This document shows positions 8,185 through 16,396 of a stretch of DNA of 29,598 nucleotides, in pieces. The stretch lies in NCBI GenBank assembly GCA_044377005.1, contig JBILJV010000024.1, positions 1-29,598 on the forward strand, given 5' to 3'. The notes beneath the pieces were generated by a model, which was given only the letters and a program-made list of their open reading frames with translations, was not told the origin of the DNA and ran no database searches. The position numbers were made by a program, and so were the translations under genes. Each line of letters starts with the position of its first letter. Position 1 is the first letter of the stretch. This stretch comes from JABMMZ01 sp044377005. GTDB lineage: Bacteria > Bacteroidota > Bacteroidia > NS11-12g > UBA955.

Positions 8185-9650
8185 AACCTATCAATTTTCA
8201 AATCAATAAACATTCAAAAGAAGATATACTTCTTTGCGGACATCCACATTGGTCTTATTTGTTAAAAGCAATTCAAGATAATTTTAAACAAAAATCAAAT
8301 ATTTGTATAACAAATGTAGAAAAAGAAAAACTAATTGATTTTCAAGACTATACAAAAAATATAGTATGTGATAAATTTGAAAATGACACAGAAAAAATGG
8401 TTTACTTAAGAGACGATTTTCCTTTGTTATCGCAAGATTTATGGCAAACAATCATTCACTTAAATCAACCAACTATTTTTAAATCAGGCGAAATTGAAAT
8501 AATTAAAGTTCTATTTAAAAATAATCAAACAAATCCTGAAGAAATACTAATTAGAGATTATTTCAACCATTTAAACATTACAAATAATACAGATCAATTG
8601 GTAGCAGAAACCTTAATTGCTAAAGATTTCTTTCCTTATCATCCTGTAAGATTAAAACCGCCATATAAAATTTTAAATTCCCTGAATAATAAACCAAAAC
8701 TTTTGTTTTCTGCTCCTTATGAATTTTTTCCTATACATGTTAAAGCAATGTTTGAAGACATGTTCAATATTACTTATGGTTTTAATGCACCTGCAGATGT
8801 GACGGTTCAATTGTTAAAAAATACTGAGATTTGGATAACGGGTACTTGTCCTCCATATTATATCGATAATGAGATCTTTGGTCATGCAAAGAGTTTAAAA
8901 ATAATTGCTTCTCCTTCTACCGGAACCAATCATATAAATGTTAAACAAGCTGAAAACCAAGGAATTAAAATTTGTAGCATCAAAACATCTGATTTTCTTA
9001 AAAATATACATGCTTCTTCAGAACATACCTTTGCTCTGCTTTTGGCAATGATAAAAAAAATTCCATTAGTCACTTCTAGGGCAAAACTTGGAGAATGGCG
9101 AGAAAATGAACATGAGTTAAGAAGTATAGAATTAAACGGTAGAACCATAGGAATTATTGGTTATGGAAGAATTGGTTCAAATTTGGCAAAATATTGTCAT
9201 GCATTTGGAATGAAAATTCTAGCATATGACCCATTTAAAACTATTACAGAAACTTATGTAACTCAAGTTTCAAACAGAGAGGAATTATTAAAAAATGCTG
9301 AGATTGTGTCTATAAATTATCATTTAAGTTCAGAAACTGTTAACTCCTTTGGAAAACAAGATTTTGATTTGATGCTAAATGGGGCTTATTTCTTAAATAC
9401 AGCTAGAGGTGAGATTGTAGACGAATGGTCTATGATTGAAAATTTAAAAAGTGGAAAATTAAAAGCAGCAGCTGTAGATGTAATTTCTAATGAAACTCAT
9501 TTAGAAAAATGGAATCATCCAGTCATTAAATATGCACGTGAACATGAAAATCTTATAGTTTCGCCACATACTGCAGGCTTAACAATTGATTCTGAGAGTA
9601 AAGCAGCAATTGAAATTTTGAATGAGATTAACAAGGCATTGAATGTTTAA
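8175..9650 (+). CDS. D-2-hydroxyacid dehydrogenase with N-terminal extension
   Basis: From about residue 175 this is a typical NAD(P)-dependent D-2-hydroxyacid dehydrogenase: the substrate-side domain, then IGIIGYGRIGSNLAKYC with Gly329-x-Gly331-x-x-Gly334 and an acidic residue (AYDPF) after the second strand, FLNTARGEIVDE (catalytic Arg region), AAVDVISNE (Glu) and IVSPHTAGLT (catalytic His). These enzymes reduce 2-keto acids or oxidise 2-hydroxy acids. The first 170 residues (DILLCGHPHWSYLLKAIQD and onwards) are absent from ordinary members and I do not recognise them. The neighbours are a cyclase-family protein and a NeuB-like synthase, so its substrate may be a keto acid of this pathway (inference). 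The start overlaps the upstream gene by ten bases. Confidence 0.8.
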   Translation: MQIEPINFQINKHSKEDILLCGHPHWSYLLKAIQDNFKQKSNICITNVEKEKLIDFQDYTKNIVCDKFENDTEKMVYLRDDFPLLSQDLWQTIIHLNQPTIFKSGEIEIIKVLFKNNQTNPEEILIRDYFNHLNITNNTDQLVAETLIAKDFFPYHPVRLKPPYKILNSLNNKPKLLFSAPYEFFPIHVKAMFEDMFNITYGFNAPADVTVQLLKNTEIWITGTCPPYYIDNEIFGHAKSLKIIASPSTGTNHINVKQAENQGIKICSIKTSDFLKNIHASSEHTFALLLAMIKKIPLVTSRAKLGEWRENEHELRSIELNGRTIGIIGYGRIGSNLAKYCHAFGMKILAYDPFKTITETYVTQVSNREELLKNAEIVSINYHLSSETVNSFGKQDFDLMLNGAYFLNTARGEIVDEWSMIENLKSGKLKAAAVDVISNETHLEKWNHPVIKYAREHENLIVSPHTAGLTIDSESKAAIEILNEINKALNV

Positions 9651-10314
9651 TCAAACCAATTTAATAGATATCACATTACCTATATACAATGGTATGTGGA
9701 GTTATAGATCAGAATGGAGTAATTCCATTGCTACTGTTTTTGCAACAGCTAATGGTGATGCAAGTACAGTTTACAATTTTAATATTCATAGCCATACGGG
9801 CACTTATATAGAAACATCTCAGCACAAACTTAACAATCAGTTGTTATTGCAAGATTTTCAATTAGAGTCTTTTTATGGCAAATGTTATGTGGTTGTAATT
9901 TCTAACTTAATTGATAATACTGTAACTTTAGAATCATTTTTAAATGCTTTAAATAAAATAGAATTGTCTGATTTAAAAGGTTCAAGGTTAATTATTGCAA
10001 CAGGTTATGGCAACAATCACTCAAATACAGATTATTTAAAAAATGCTCCAAGTTTTGAACCAAGCCTTACCCAAACATTAATAGATTTGAATTTATCGCT
10101 CTTGGGAGTGGATACGCCAATAATAGAAAATCAAAAACACCCCTATCAGCCAGTAATTAAACTTTTTGAAGCGAACGAAAAATTATTGTTATTAGCACCA
10201 TTACTGATAGATTTAGAACAAGTGGAAACTGGAATATATATTTTGAGTTGTTTGCCATCATTTAAATGTGAAATTTCAGGTTCTCCAACCCGTGCTTTTT
10301 TAATCCAAAAATAA
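9643..10314 (+). CDS. Cyclase/kynurenine-formamidase family protein with divergent metal motif
   Basis: The 223 residues begin with LIDITLPIYNGMWSY, the L-x-x-x-I-x-x-x-M pattern of the cyclase family (PF04199-type; kynurenine formamidase, isatin hydrolase). The metal-binding motif H-x-G-T-H-x-D-x-P-x-H is present but altered: His51-Thr-Gly53-Thr-Tyr55-Ile-Glu57-Thr-Ser59-Gln-His61. Later LLGVDTPIIENQKH fits the G-x-D-T-x-S/P...H strand. Characterised members hydrolyse amides, lactams or activated esters with a metal-bound water. It overlaps the dehydrogenase gene by eight bases and is followed by neuB-like synthase after four bases, which ties it to that pathway. The changed ligands may alter the metal or the reaction. 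Confidence 0.7.
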   Translation: MFNQTNLIDITLPIYNGMWSYRSEWSNSIATVFATANGDASTVYNFNIHSHTGTYIETSQHKLNNQLLLQDFQLESFYGKCYVVVISNLIDNTVTLESFLNALNKIELSDLKGSRLIIATGYGNNHSNTDYLKNAPSFEPSLTQTLIDLNLSLLGVDTPIIENQKHPYQPVIKLFEANEKLLLLAPLLIDLEQVETGIYILSCLPSFKCEISGSPTRAFLIQK

Positions 10315-10318
10315 TAAA

Positions 10319-11308
10319 ATGAAACCAACAAAAATAATAGCCGAAATTGCAAATGCACACGAAGGCAGAATGGAAACTTTGCTTAAAATGGTAGATGTAG
10401 CCAAAATAAGTGGAACAGATTATGTCAAATTTCAATTGTATAGAGCCAAAGAATTGGTAGGGAAAGATCATCCAAAATATGAGGAATATTTGATTAAAGA
10501 ATATTCACATCAAGAATGGGTAGAGGTGGCTCAATATTGTAAAAAAATAAACATCAAATTTGCAACGGAAATTTTTGATGAACCTTCTGTAGCTATTGTG
10601 AAAGATATGCAACCAGATTTAGTTAAAATACATTCAACTTCTATTTCTGATTATGATTTGCTTGAAAAAATTGCCAACTTAGGAGTAACAACCCTTTTGT
10701 CTGTTGGAGGTTCATATTTAGAGGAAATTCAAAAAGCAATTGAAGTTCTCAATTCAAAAGGAATGTTCGATATTGTTTTAATGCAAGGATTTCAAAATTT
10801 TCCAACTCAAATTAAAGATTTACATTTCTCTAAAATTCAAACTTTAAAAAATCAATTTAATTTACCAATTGGCATTCAAGAACATATTGATGGAAGTCAT
10901 ATTTATGCTCAATATTTTCCTTTAATTGCTATTGGAATGGGTGTTGAATTTATAGAAAAACACTTCACACTAAACAGAGATTTAAAAGAAACAGATTATT
11001 ACTCTTCATTAAATCCAGATGAGTTTAAAAGATTTGTTGAAACCATAAAAGAGGCTAATGTTGCTTTTGGAAATAGTGGGTTTGAATTGAGTGAAGAGGA
11101 GTTCAGGTATAGAAATTTACTAAAAAAATCAATTTTTGTTAATAAAAATCTAAAGAAAGGCGATGTTTTAAAACATGAAGATATATGTTTTAGAAGAACA
11201 TTAAATGAACAGAGGTTATTGATAGATCAATTGGAGTTTGTCATAAACAAAACTTTAATAAAAGATATTCAACAAGAAGAATTTTTAACTCAAAGCCATA
11301 TAGAATGA
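10319..11308 (+). CDS. NeuB-type nonulosonic acid synthase with C-terminal SAF domain
   Basis: The 329-residue protein has the NeuB TIM barrel: IIAEIANAHEGRMETL, YVKFQLYRAKEL, DLVKIHSTSISDYDLL and IEKHFTLNRDLKETDYYSS, followed by an SAF (antifreeze-like) domain at about residues 272-329 (KKSIFVNKNLKKGDVL onwards). NeuB enzymes condense phosphoenolpyruvate with an N-acetyl-mannosamine-type aldose to make a nine-carbon 2-keto-3-deoxy acid. One metal-binding stretch, usually G-x-S-D-H-T, reads GIQEHIDG here, so the His is kept but its surroundings differ. The product could be sialic, legionaminic, pseudaminic or another acid. The downstream cytidylyltransferase-like gene is coupled by an ATGA overlap. 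Confidence 0.82.
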   Translation: MKPTKIIAEIANAHEGRMETLLKMVDVAKISGTDYVKFQLYRAKELVGKDHPKYEEYLIKEYSHQEWVEVAQYCKKINIKFATEIFDEPSVAIVKDMQPDLVKIHSTSISDYDLLEKIANLGVTTLLSVGGSYLEEIQKAIEVLNSKGMFDIVLMQGFQNFPTQIKDLHFSKIQTLKNQFNLPIGIQEHIDGSHIYAQYFPLIAIGMGVEFIEKHFTLNRDLKETDYYSSLNPDEFKRFVETIKEANVAFGNSGFELSEEEFRYRNLLKKSIFVNKNLKKGDVLKHEDICFRRTLNEQRLLIDQLEFVINKTLIKDIQQEEFLTQSHIE

Positions 11309-12069
11309 AACCAAAAGTAGATATTTATTTAACCGTAAGATTAAAATCTTCTAGATTACCTAAAAAAGCGATTGCGGTAGTAGAAAACCAAACCATTATT
11401 GAACACATTATTGATAGAGCCAAACATTTAAAAAATGCCAATCAAATCATACTTTGTACTTCAGATCACGAAGATGATCAAATTTTAACCGAAATTGCTA
11501 CACAAAAAGGAATTCCATTTGTTGCAGGAGATCAGATTAACATTATTAAACGTTTTTTGAAAGCAGCTGACACTTTTGGTTCAGATATTGGTGTTAGAAT
11601 TACAGGAGATAATTGTTTGTTTTCCGTAGATTTTGTTGATTATTCCATAGAACAACACATTTTGAATGGTGTAGATTACACCACAACTAAAGATTTAGCT
11701 GGAGGTTCAAAAGGAGATGTCTTTTCTATCAATGCATTGAGGCAGTTATCAAGCATGTTGCAAGATGACAGGGCAAGTGAGTATTTAAGTTGGTTGTTGC
11801 AAAGAGAGGATTTGTTTAAAGTGTTGTGGTTAGAATCAGAATCAAAACTTAAAAGACCGCAATATCGCTTACACTGTGACACAACAGATGATTTAGAATT
11901 CATTAAAAGGATTTACAGTCAATTTTATGTTAAAGGAGAAATCATCAATTATAATGATGTCATAAAATTTTTAGATGAACATCCAGAAATAGTAGCTATC
12001 AATGCTCAAATTAAACAGATTTCTCAACAAATGGTTGAAAGTGAAATAGATTTTACATTGAAAAAATAA
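11305..12069 (+). CDS. SpsF/NeuA-like cytidylyltransferase
   Basis: The 254 residues start with DIYLTVRLKSSRLPKKAIA, matching the R-x-x-S-S-R-L-P-x-K nucleotide-binding signature of the SpsF and acylneuraminate cytidylyltransferase family. ILCTSDHEDDQIL and VRITGDNCLFS (T-G-D metal motif) follow. YRLHCDTTDDLEFIKRIYS is the family's typical D-T-x-x-D-L strand near the C-terminus. Members activate 2-keto-3-deoxy acids with CTP. The ATGA overlap with the NeuB-like gene strongly suggests the two act consecutively, making a CMP-linked acidic sugar (inference). It is shorter than bifunctional NeuA proteins, so activation is the only function expected. Confidence 0.75.
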   Translation: MKPKVDIYLTVRLKSSRLPKKAIAVVENQTIIEHIIDRAKHLKNANQIILCTSDHEDDQILTEIATQKGIPFVAGDQINIIKRFLKAADTFGSDIGVRITGDNCLFSVDFVDYSIEQHILNGVDYTTTKDLAGGSKGDVFSINALRQLSSMLQDDRASEYLSWLLQREDLFKVLWLESESKLKRPQYRLHCDTTDDLEFIKRIYSQFYVKGEIINYNDVIKFLDEHPEIVAINAQIKQISQQMVESEIDFTLKK

Positions 12070-12079
12070 AAAATTTTAA

Positions 12080-13519
12080 GTGCAATTCAACTCTATCACT
12101 TTTTTTATTTTCTTATTCATATTCTTCATTGCATATTGGGGTTTATTTAAGAATTCAATAAAAAAACAAAATATATTAATTTTAGTTGCCAGTTTAGTAT
12201 TTTATGGTTGGTGGGATTATCGATTTTTGTCTCTTATACTATTGAGTACAATAATTGATTTTATTGCTGGAAAAAAAATAGAAGCAGCTAAAAATCAAAG
12301 TACAAAAAAGTTATTTCTGAATTTAAGTCTCGTTTTTAACTTAGCTTTTTTAGGTTTTTTTAAATATTTTAATTTCTTTATAGACAGTTTTTCTTCATTA
12401 TTAATATTCTTTGGTTTTAATGTAAATATAAGCAGTCTTGAAATAATTTTACCAGTTGGTATAAGCTTTTATACTTTCCAAACTATGAGTTATTCCATTG
12501 ATGTATACAATGGTAAATTAAAAGCTTGTAATGATTTCATAGTTTTTGGTTCTTATGTTACATTTTTTCCTCAATTGGTTGCTGGTCCCATTGAAAGAGC
12601 AACCCATCTTTTGCCCCAATTTGTTCAAAAAAGAATTTTTACATATCAAAATGCTGTTGAAGGATTGAGACAGGTGCTTTGGGGTTTGTTTAAAAAAATG
12701 GTTGTAGCTGATAATTGTGCTGAATACGCAAATATAATTTTTAATAGCAATCAAGAATATGGAGGTAGCACCTATTTTATAGGTGCAATTTTATTTTCAT
12801 TTCAAATATATGGAGATTTTTCAGGGTATTCTGATATTGCAATTGGTACATCAAGAATGTTTGGTTTTAATTTAATGCAAAATTTTAAACTCCCATATTT
12901 TTCTTCAAATATTGATGAATTCTGGAAAAGATGGCATATTTCCTTAAGTACTTGGTTCAGGGATTACGTGTACATTCCTTTAGGAGGTAATCGGGTAAGT
13001 TTCTTTAAAAGAATAAGAAATGTGATGATTGTTTTTTTATTAAGCGGATTATGGCATGGTGCAAACTGGACATATATATTTTGGGGATTTTTTCATGCAT
13101 TGCTTTTTTTGCCATTATTGATTATGAAAAAAAATGAAATTGGACTCTCTAAATTAACTTTCAAAAATCATATTCTAACGAATGGAATGACAATATTTAA
13201 TATTGTCTCAACATATCTTTTAGTTACTCTTTGTTGGGTGTTTTTTAGATCTGAAAATATTACCCAAGCTTTTCATATATTTAGCGAAATATTTTCAACT
13301 TCACTTATCTCCATTCCAACAATAAGACCTTCATTGCCAATAGCAAGTATTGTTTTACTTGTTTTTGTCGAATGGTTGAATAGAGAAAAAGTGTATCCTA
13401 TGGAAAAATTTGAAACAAGCACACCACTATTCATAAGATATTTAACCTATTTGACTATAATGGTTTTATTAATTTTGTTTTATGGTGCAAATCATCAATT
13501 TATTTATTTTCAATTCTAA
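12080..13519 (+). CDS. MBOAT family O-acyltransferase (AlgI/DltB-like)
   Basis: Translation starts at GTG 12080, ten bases after the previous stop. The 479 residues have about ten membrane segments. Hallmarks of the AlgI/PatA/DltB branch are all visible: LPVGISFYTFQTMSYSIDVY, FFPQLVAGPIERA, FSGYSDIAIG, then EFWKRWHISLSTWFRDYVY with the conserved His286 and FLLSGLWHGANWTYIFW with the catalytic His326. Such proteins move acyl groups, usually acetyl, across the membrane, and a partner SGNH protein completes transfer to the polysaccharide. That partner is the next gene, three bases downstream. This pair interrupts the order of the nonulosonic-type genes, so the acetylated product may be the glycan containing those residues (inference). 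Confidence 0.9.
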   Translation: MQFNSITFFIFLFIFFIAYWGLFKNSIKKQNILILVASLVFYGWWDYRFLSLILLSTIIDFIAGKKIEAAKNQSTKKLFLNLSLVFNLAFLGFFKYFNFFIDSFSSLLIFFGFNVNISSLEIILPVGISFYTFQTMSYSIDVYNGKLKACNDFIVFGSYVTFFPQLVAGPIERATHLLPQFVQKRIFTYQNAVEGLRQVLWGLFKKMVVADNCAEYANIIFNSNQEYGGSTYFIGAILFSFQIYGDFSGYSDIAIGTSRMFGFNLMQNFKLPYFSSNIDEFWKRWHISLSTWFRDYVYIPLGGNRVSFFKRIRNVMIVFLLSGLWHGANWTYIFWGFFHALLFLPLLIMKKNEIGLSKLTFKNHILTNGMTIFNIVSTYLLVTLCWVFFRSENITQAFHIFSEIFSTSLISIPTIRPSLPIASIVLLVFVEWLNREKVYPMEKFETSTPLFIRYLTYLTIMVLLILFYGANHQFIYFQF

Positions 13520-13522
13520 ATA

Positions 13523-14443
13523 ATGAAGTTATTTATAAAAAAAACGGTATTAATTTTTTCTTTATTTTTATTGTTGTTCTTAGGATTGATGATTTTTTCT
13601 AATTACGATAATAAAGATAAATATTTAAGCGGTAATGAAAATATTCAAACCTTATTATGTAAAAACAATTATGATAGTTTAGACATCTTATTTGTTGGCA
13701 ATTCCTACGCATATTCAGGTATTTATTCAAATATGTTTGATTCTATAGGATTGAAAGTATTTAATTGTGGAATTGCAGCATCAGGAATCTATTTTTATGA
13801 CTTAATTATTAACGACTATTTACTTTCATGTAAATCTGCACCTAAAAATATTTATATTGTTTTATCACCAATGACATTCTCATCAAAATCTGATGATTTT
13901 ATTGCTTATCCAATTCATAGGTATTTAAATACACCTCGTTCAAATTTTGATGTTGCAATAAAATACAATCTTAATAATGAATTTATTCCTATGTATAGCA
14001 AAAGTTCTAGAAAGGCGTTTCAGAATATTTTTAGAAAAAACAAACATACGATTCAATTTAATATGTCTGAAAAGGGATTTATTCCTAATTCTAAAATAAC
14101 AAATGATACACTTTTAAAGACTGATAAAATAAAATATTCTGACTTAGATAAGAATGTTTTTGATCTTAAAAAAGCTGAATATTTATTCGAAATGGCTAAA
14201 CGAATAAATAGTAAATCTACAAAAGTTGTTTTCGTTGAACTGCCTACAAACTTATTAAGCAGTTGTTTTAATAAAAATTATAACAAATGTTATGAACAAC
14301 TTTGGTCTGATATTTCAAAAGAATATAAAACAATTAAAGTTTCACCAACCCTTTTTTCAAAGGATCACTATAGAGATATAGATCATTTGAATACAAATGG
14401 GGCAATATTAGCAACAAAAACCATTATACAAAATTTAAAATAA
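13523..14443 (+). CDS. Membrane-anchored SGNH-type protein, MBOAT partner
   Basis: A basic N-terminus and a hydrophobic stretch at residues 7-26 (signal anchor) precede a periplasmic domain. DILFVGNSYAYSGIY places the candidate nucleophile at Ser61, VFNCGIAASG resembles block II with its Gly, and YRDIDHLNTNGA supplies the Asp285-x-x-His288 pair of SGNH hydrolases, with the typical D-H-L-N-x-x-G-A end. At 306 residues it is similar in size to the DltD/AlgJ/AlgX-type partners. The adjacent MBOAT gene makes O-acetylation of an exported polysaccharide the most likely job. The start is ATG at 13523, three bases after the previous stop. Confidence 0.72.
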   Translation: MKLFIKKTVLIFSLFLLLFLGLMIFSNYDNKDKYLSGNENIQTLLCKNNYDSLDILFVGNSYAYSGIYSNMFDSIGLKVFNCGIAASGIYFYDLIINDYLLSCKSAPKNIYIVLSPMTFSSKSDDFIAYPIHRYLNTPRSNFDVAIKYNLNNEFIPMYSKSSRKAFQNIFRKNKHTIQFNMSEKGFIPNSKITNDTLLKTDKIKYSDLDKNVFDLKKAEYLFEMAKRINSKSTKVVFVELPTNLLSSCFNKNYNKCYEQLWSDISKEYKTIKVSPTLFSKDHYRDIDHLNTNGAILATKTIIQNLK

Positions 14444-14447
14444 TATT

Positions 14448-15146
14448 ATGTTTATTATCTCAGAAATCTCACCACAATTTCACGGACAAGTAGAAATTGC
14501 CGAACAAATGATTCTTCAATCAAAAATGGCTGGAGCAAATGCCGTAAAAGTTCAATTGTATACCGAAACACAATTTGGAGCAGAAAGGGCCTACTTATCA
14601 ATGCCTTTTGAACAATTAAAAAGATTGAAAAATTTTGCAGACCAAATCAATATGCCTCTGTTTGCTACACCTTTCACATTTGATAGATTGGATTGGTGTA
14701 TGGAATTGAATTTGCCATATATGAAAGTGGCTGCTAGAATGCACAAAGAATCACCAGATTTAGTAGAAGCAATTATGAGCAAAAATTTACCAACTTTTGT
14801 ATCTATTCCATCTGACTATGACACCAACTTGGTTAAAAAATATGAGCATGCGACTTATCTATTCTGTGTAGTGAAATATCCAACAAGAACTGATGAGTTT
14901 GAAATGCCAGATTTTAAAAACTCAATTTTTACAGGTATTTCAGATCATACATTAGGAAACGCTGGTGCATTATTTGCTGCAGCGCACGGAGCAAAAGTTT
15001 TAGAAAAGCATTTTACTTTAAGACATTCATTTCAATTTGAAACTGAAAAAGCGCATTTAGGTGCCATGACAGCGGAAGATTTATCCTTGATAAAAAATAC
15101 AGCACAAGAATTTGAAACCATTAGAAAAACATTAAAATTAAGTTGA
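14448..15146 (+). CDS. Minimal NeuB-like synthase without SAF domain
   Basis: The 232 residues cover only the TIM barrel: FIISEISPQFHGQVEIAEQM, NAVKVQLYTETQF, FATPFTFDRLDWC, PYMKVAARMHKESPDLV, then GISDHTLGNAGALFAAAHGA (His of the SDHT metal motif) and VLEKHFTLRHSFQF (second His). Both metal ligands of NeuB are kept, but the K-I-x-S motif is rewritten (KVAARMHK) and the D-x-x-x-S motif after EKHFT becomes ETEKAHLGAM. The protein stops at residue 232, before the SAF domain that closes the active site of the partner subunit in canonical NeuB dimers. The next gene encodes nothing SAF-like, so this is not a recent frameshift. It probably makes a different condensation product or uses the SAF domain of the paralogue at 10319 (inference). 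Confidence 0.7.
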   Translation: MFIISEISPQFHGQVEIAEQMILQSKMAGANAVKVQLYTETQFGAERAYLSMPFEQLKRLKNFADQINMPLFATPFTFDRLDWCMELNLPYMKVAARMHKESPDLVEAIMSKNLPTFVSIPSDYDTNLVKKYEHATYLFCVVKYPTRTDEFEMPDFKNSIFTGISDHTLGNAGALFAAAHGAKVLEKHFTLRHSFQFETEKAHLGAMTAEDLSLIKNTAQEFETIRKTLKLS

Positions 15147-16396
15147 TATATTTCAAAGTATTTCTTTGGTTTATAAAAGCTATTTTCTCTGGTATTTTTC
15201 ATCTTGGAGATAAAAAATGGCAAATTGCAGGTAAAGAATTAATCTCTAAACCTACATTTAGATTGCCAGATTCTGCTGCAAATGACAGACTAATTGGTTT
15301 TAGATTGTTAAAACGTGTTTGGACTGGATTTAAAAAAAAGATAATATTAGATAACACATATGAGGTATTAATTTTTGATGCAGCTGAATCTGGACTAAAA
15401 GCAAGACTTGATTATGTTTTATGGAATAAAGATTATCATCAAAATAGTATTTATAGTGTAGGAAGAGACAAACTAATTGATTATATTAATGAAGGTTATA
15501 CTAAATTATTTTTAATATTATCAGCTTTTTACATTATTCCATTTTCTATTTTTAGTAAAAATAGAGTTCAATGGTCAATGCTTTATTCAGAATATACGGA
15601 ATTAGTTGGTTTATTAACTATAACAGAACAAATACAACCTAATAAATTACATTTTTTTAGTCCTGGAGAAAAAGATTCTAATTTTATATTTCTGATTCTA
15701 AAAAAAACATCAAGAGTAGAGATTTTTAAACATCCATCACCTGGTGCTTTGATTGCTCATAATAAGAATTTAATGACAGATACTTTAGTGCTTTCAAGTA
15801 ATTACCAAGCTGAAGAATTTAAATTGTTATTAAATAAAACTATTTTCTGTTCCAAAACGACAATCTGGCAAGCTGAGAGCTCTAAAAACTATATTGACTT
15901 ATATAAAAACAAAAAAGAAGATAGTGGATTCGAATATCTTTTGGGATTCTATTCACATGGGGGCTGGTTAAGAAAAAAAACCAATTTAAGTCAAGCTTTG
16001 TTTGCAAACCCCGATGAAGAAGAAAGTTGTTTAAAAATAGTTGCTCAATACGTGAATGATAATAACATCAAGCTAAAAATTTATTTACACCCAAAGGAGA
16101 AAAAATATTTTATTGATGCAAAAAAATATTACCAATCTTATATCAATGAAAAAAACATTGTATATTACACAGACACTTTGCCTTCATCATTTGATTTCAA
16201 AGCGGTAAAGATTGGTATATGCGCTTATTCTGCTATTTTGTTTGAAAGAGATAACTTGGGCTTTGAAACTTTAGTGTGGAGAGAAAAAAACAATAATTTT
16301 CCTTTAATTGGAACTAAGCTTCATGAAAAATCCTTTAATAATAGCACTGACTTTAATTGTTTAATAAAAAAAGCAAAATTAGAAACATTCAATTGA
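15143..16396 (+). CDS. Unrecognised protein, candidate acidic-sugar glycosyltransferase
   Basis: It starts at TTG inside a TTGA overlap with the NeuB-like gene. I do not recognise the 417 residues as a named family. The C-terminal half has features seen in GT-B sialyltransferase-like families: KIYLHPKEKKYF (His-Pro motif) and GICAYSAILFERDNLGFETLVW, where the Ser near a hydrophobic strand resembles the S-S/T motif. No clear acidic D/E-D/E-G motif is visible; GFYSHGGW is in about the right place. The first 20 residues are hydrophobic (FKVFLWFIKAIFSGIF) and could associate with the membrane. The tight coupling to the NeuB-like gene suggests transfer of the acid that it makes (inference). Confidence in that function is low. 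Confidence 0.4.
   Translation: MIYFKVFLWFIKAIFSGIFHLGDKKWQIAGKELISKPTFRLPDSAANDRLIGFRLLKRVWTGFKKKIILDNTYEVLIFDAAESGLKARLDYVLWNKDYHQNSIYSVGRDKLIDYINEGYTKLFLILSAFYIIPFSIFSKNRVQWSMLYSEYTELVGLLTITEQIQPNKLHFFSPGEKDSNFIFLILKKTSRVEIFKHPSPGALIAHNKNLMTDTLVLSSNYQAEEFKLLLNKTIFCSKTTIWQAESSKNYIDLYKNKKEDSGFEYLLGFYSHGGWLRKKTNLSQALFANPDEEESCLKIVAQYVNDNNIKLKIYLHPKEKKYFIDAKKYYQSYINEKNIVYYTDTLPSSFDFKAVKIGICAYSAILFERDNLGFETLVWREKNNNFPLIGTKLHEKSFNNSTDFNCLIKKAKLETFN

Noticed and set aside
14448..15146. Frameshifted full-length neuB
   Set aside because: The downstream frames show no SAF-like sequence, and the next gene starts in a tidy TTGA overlap.
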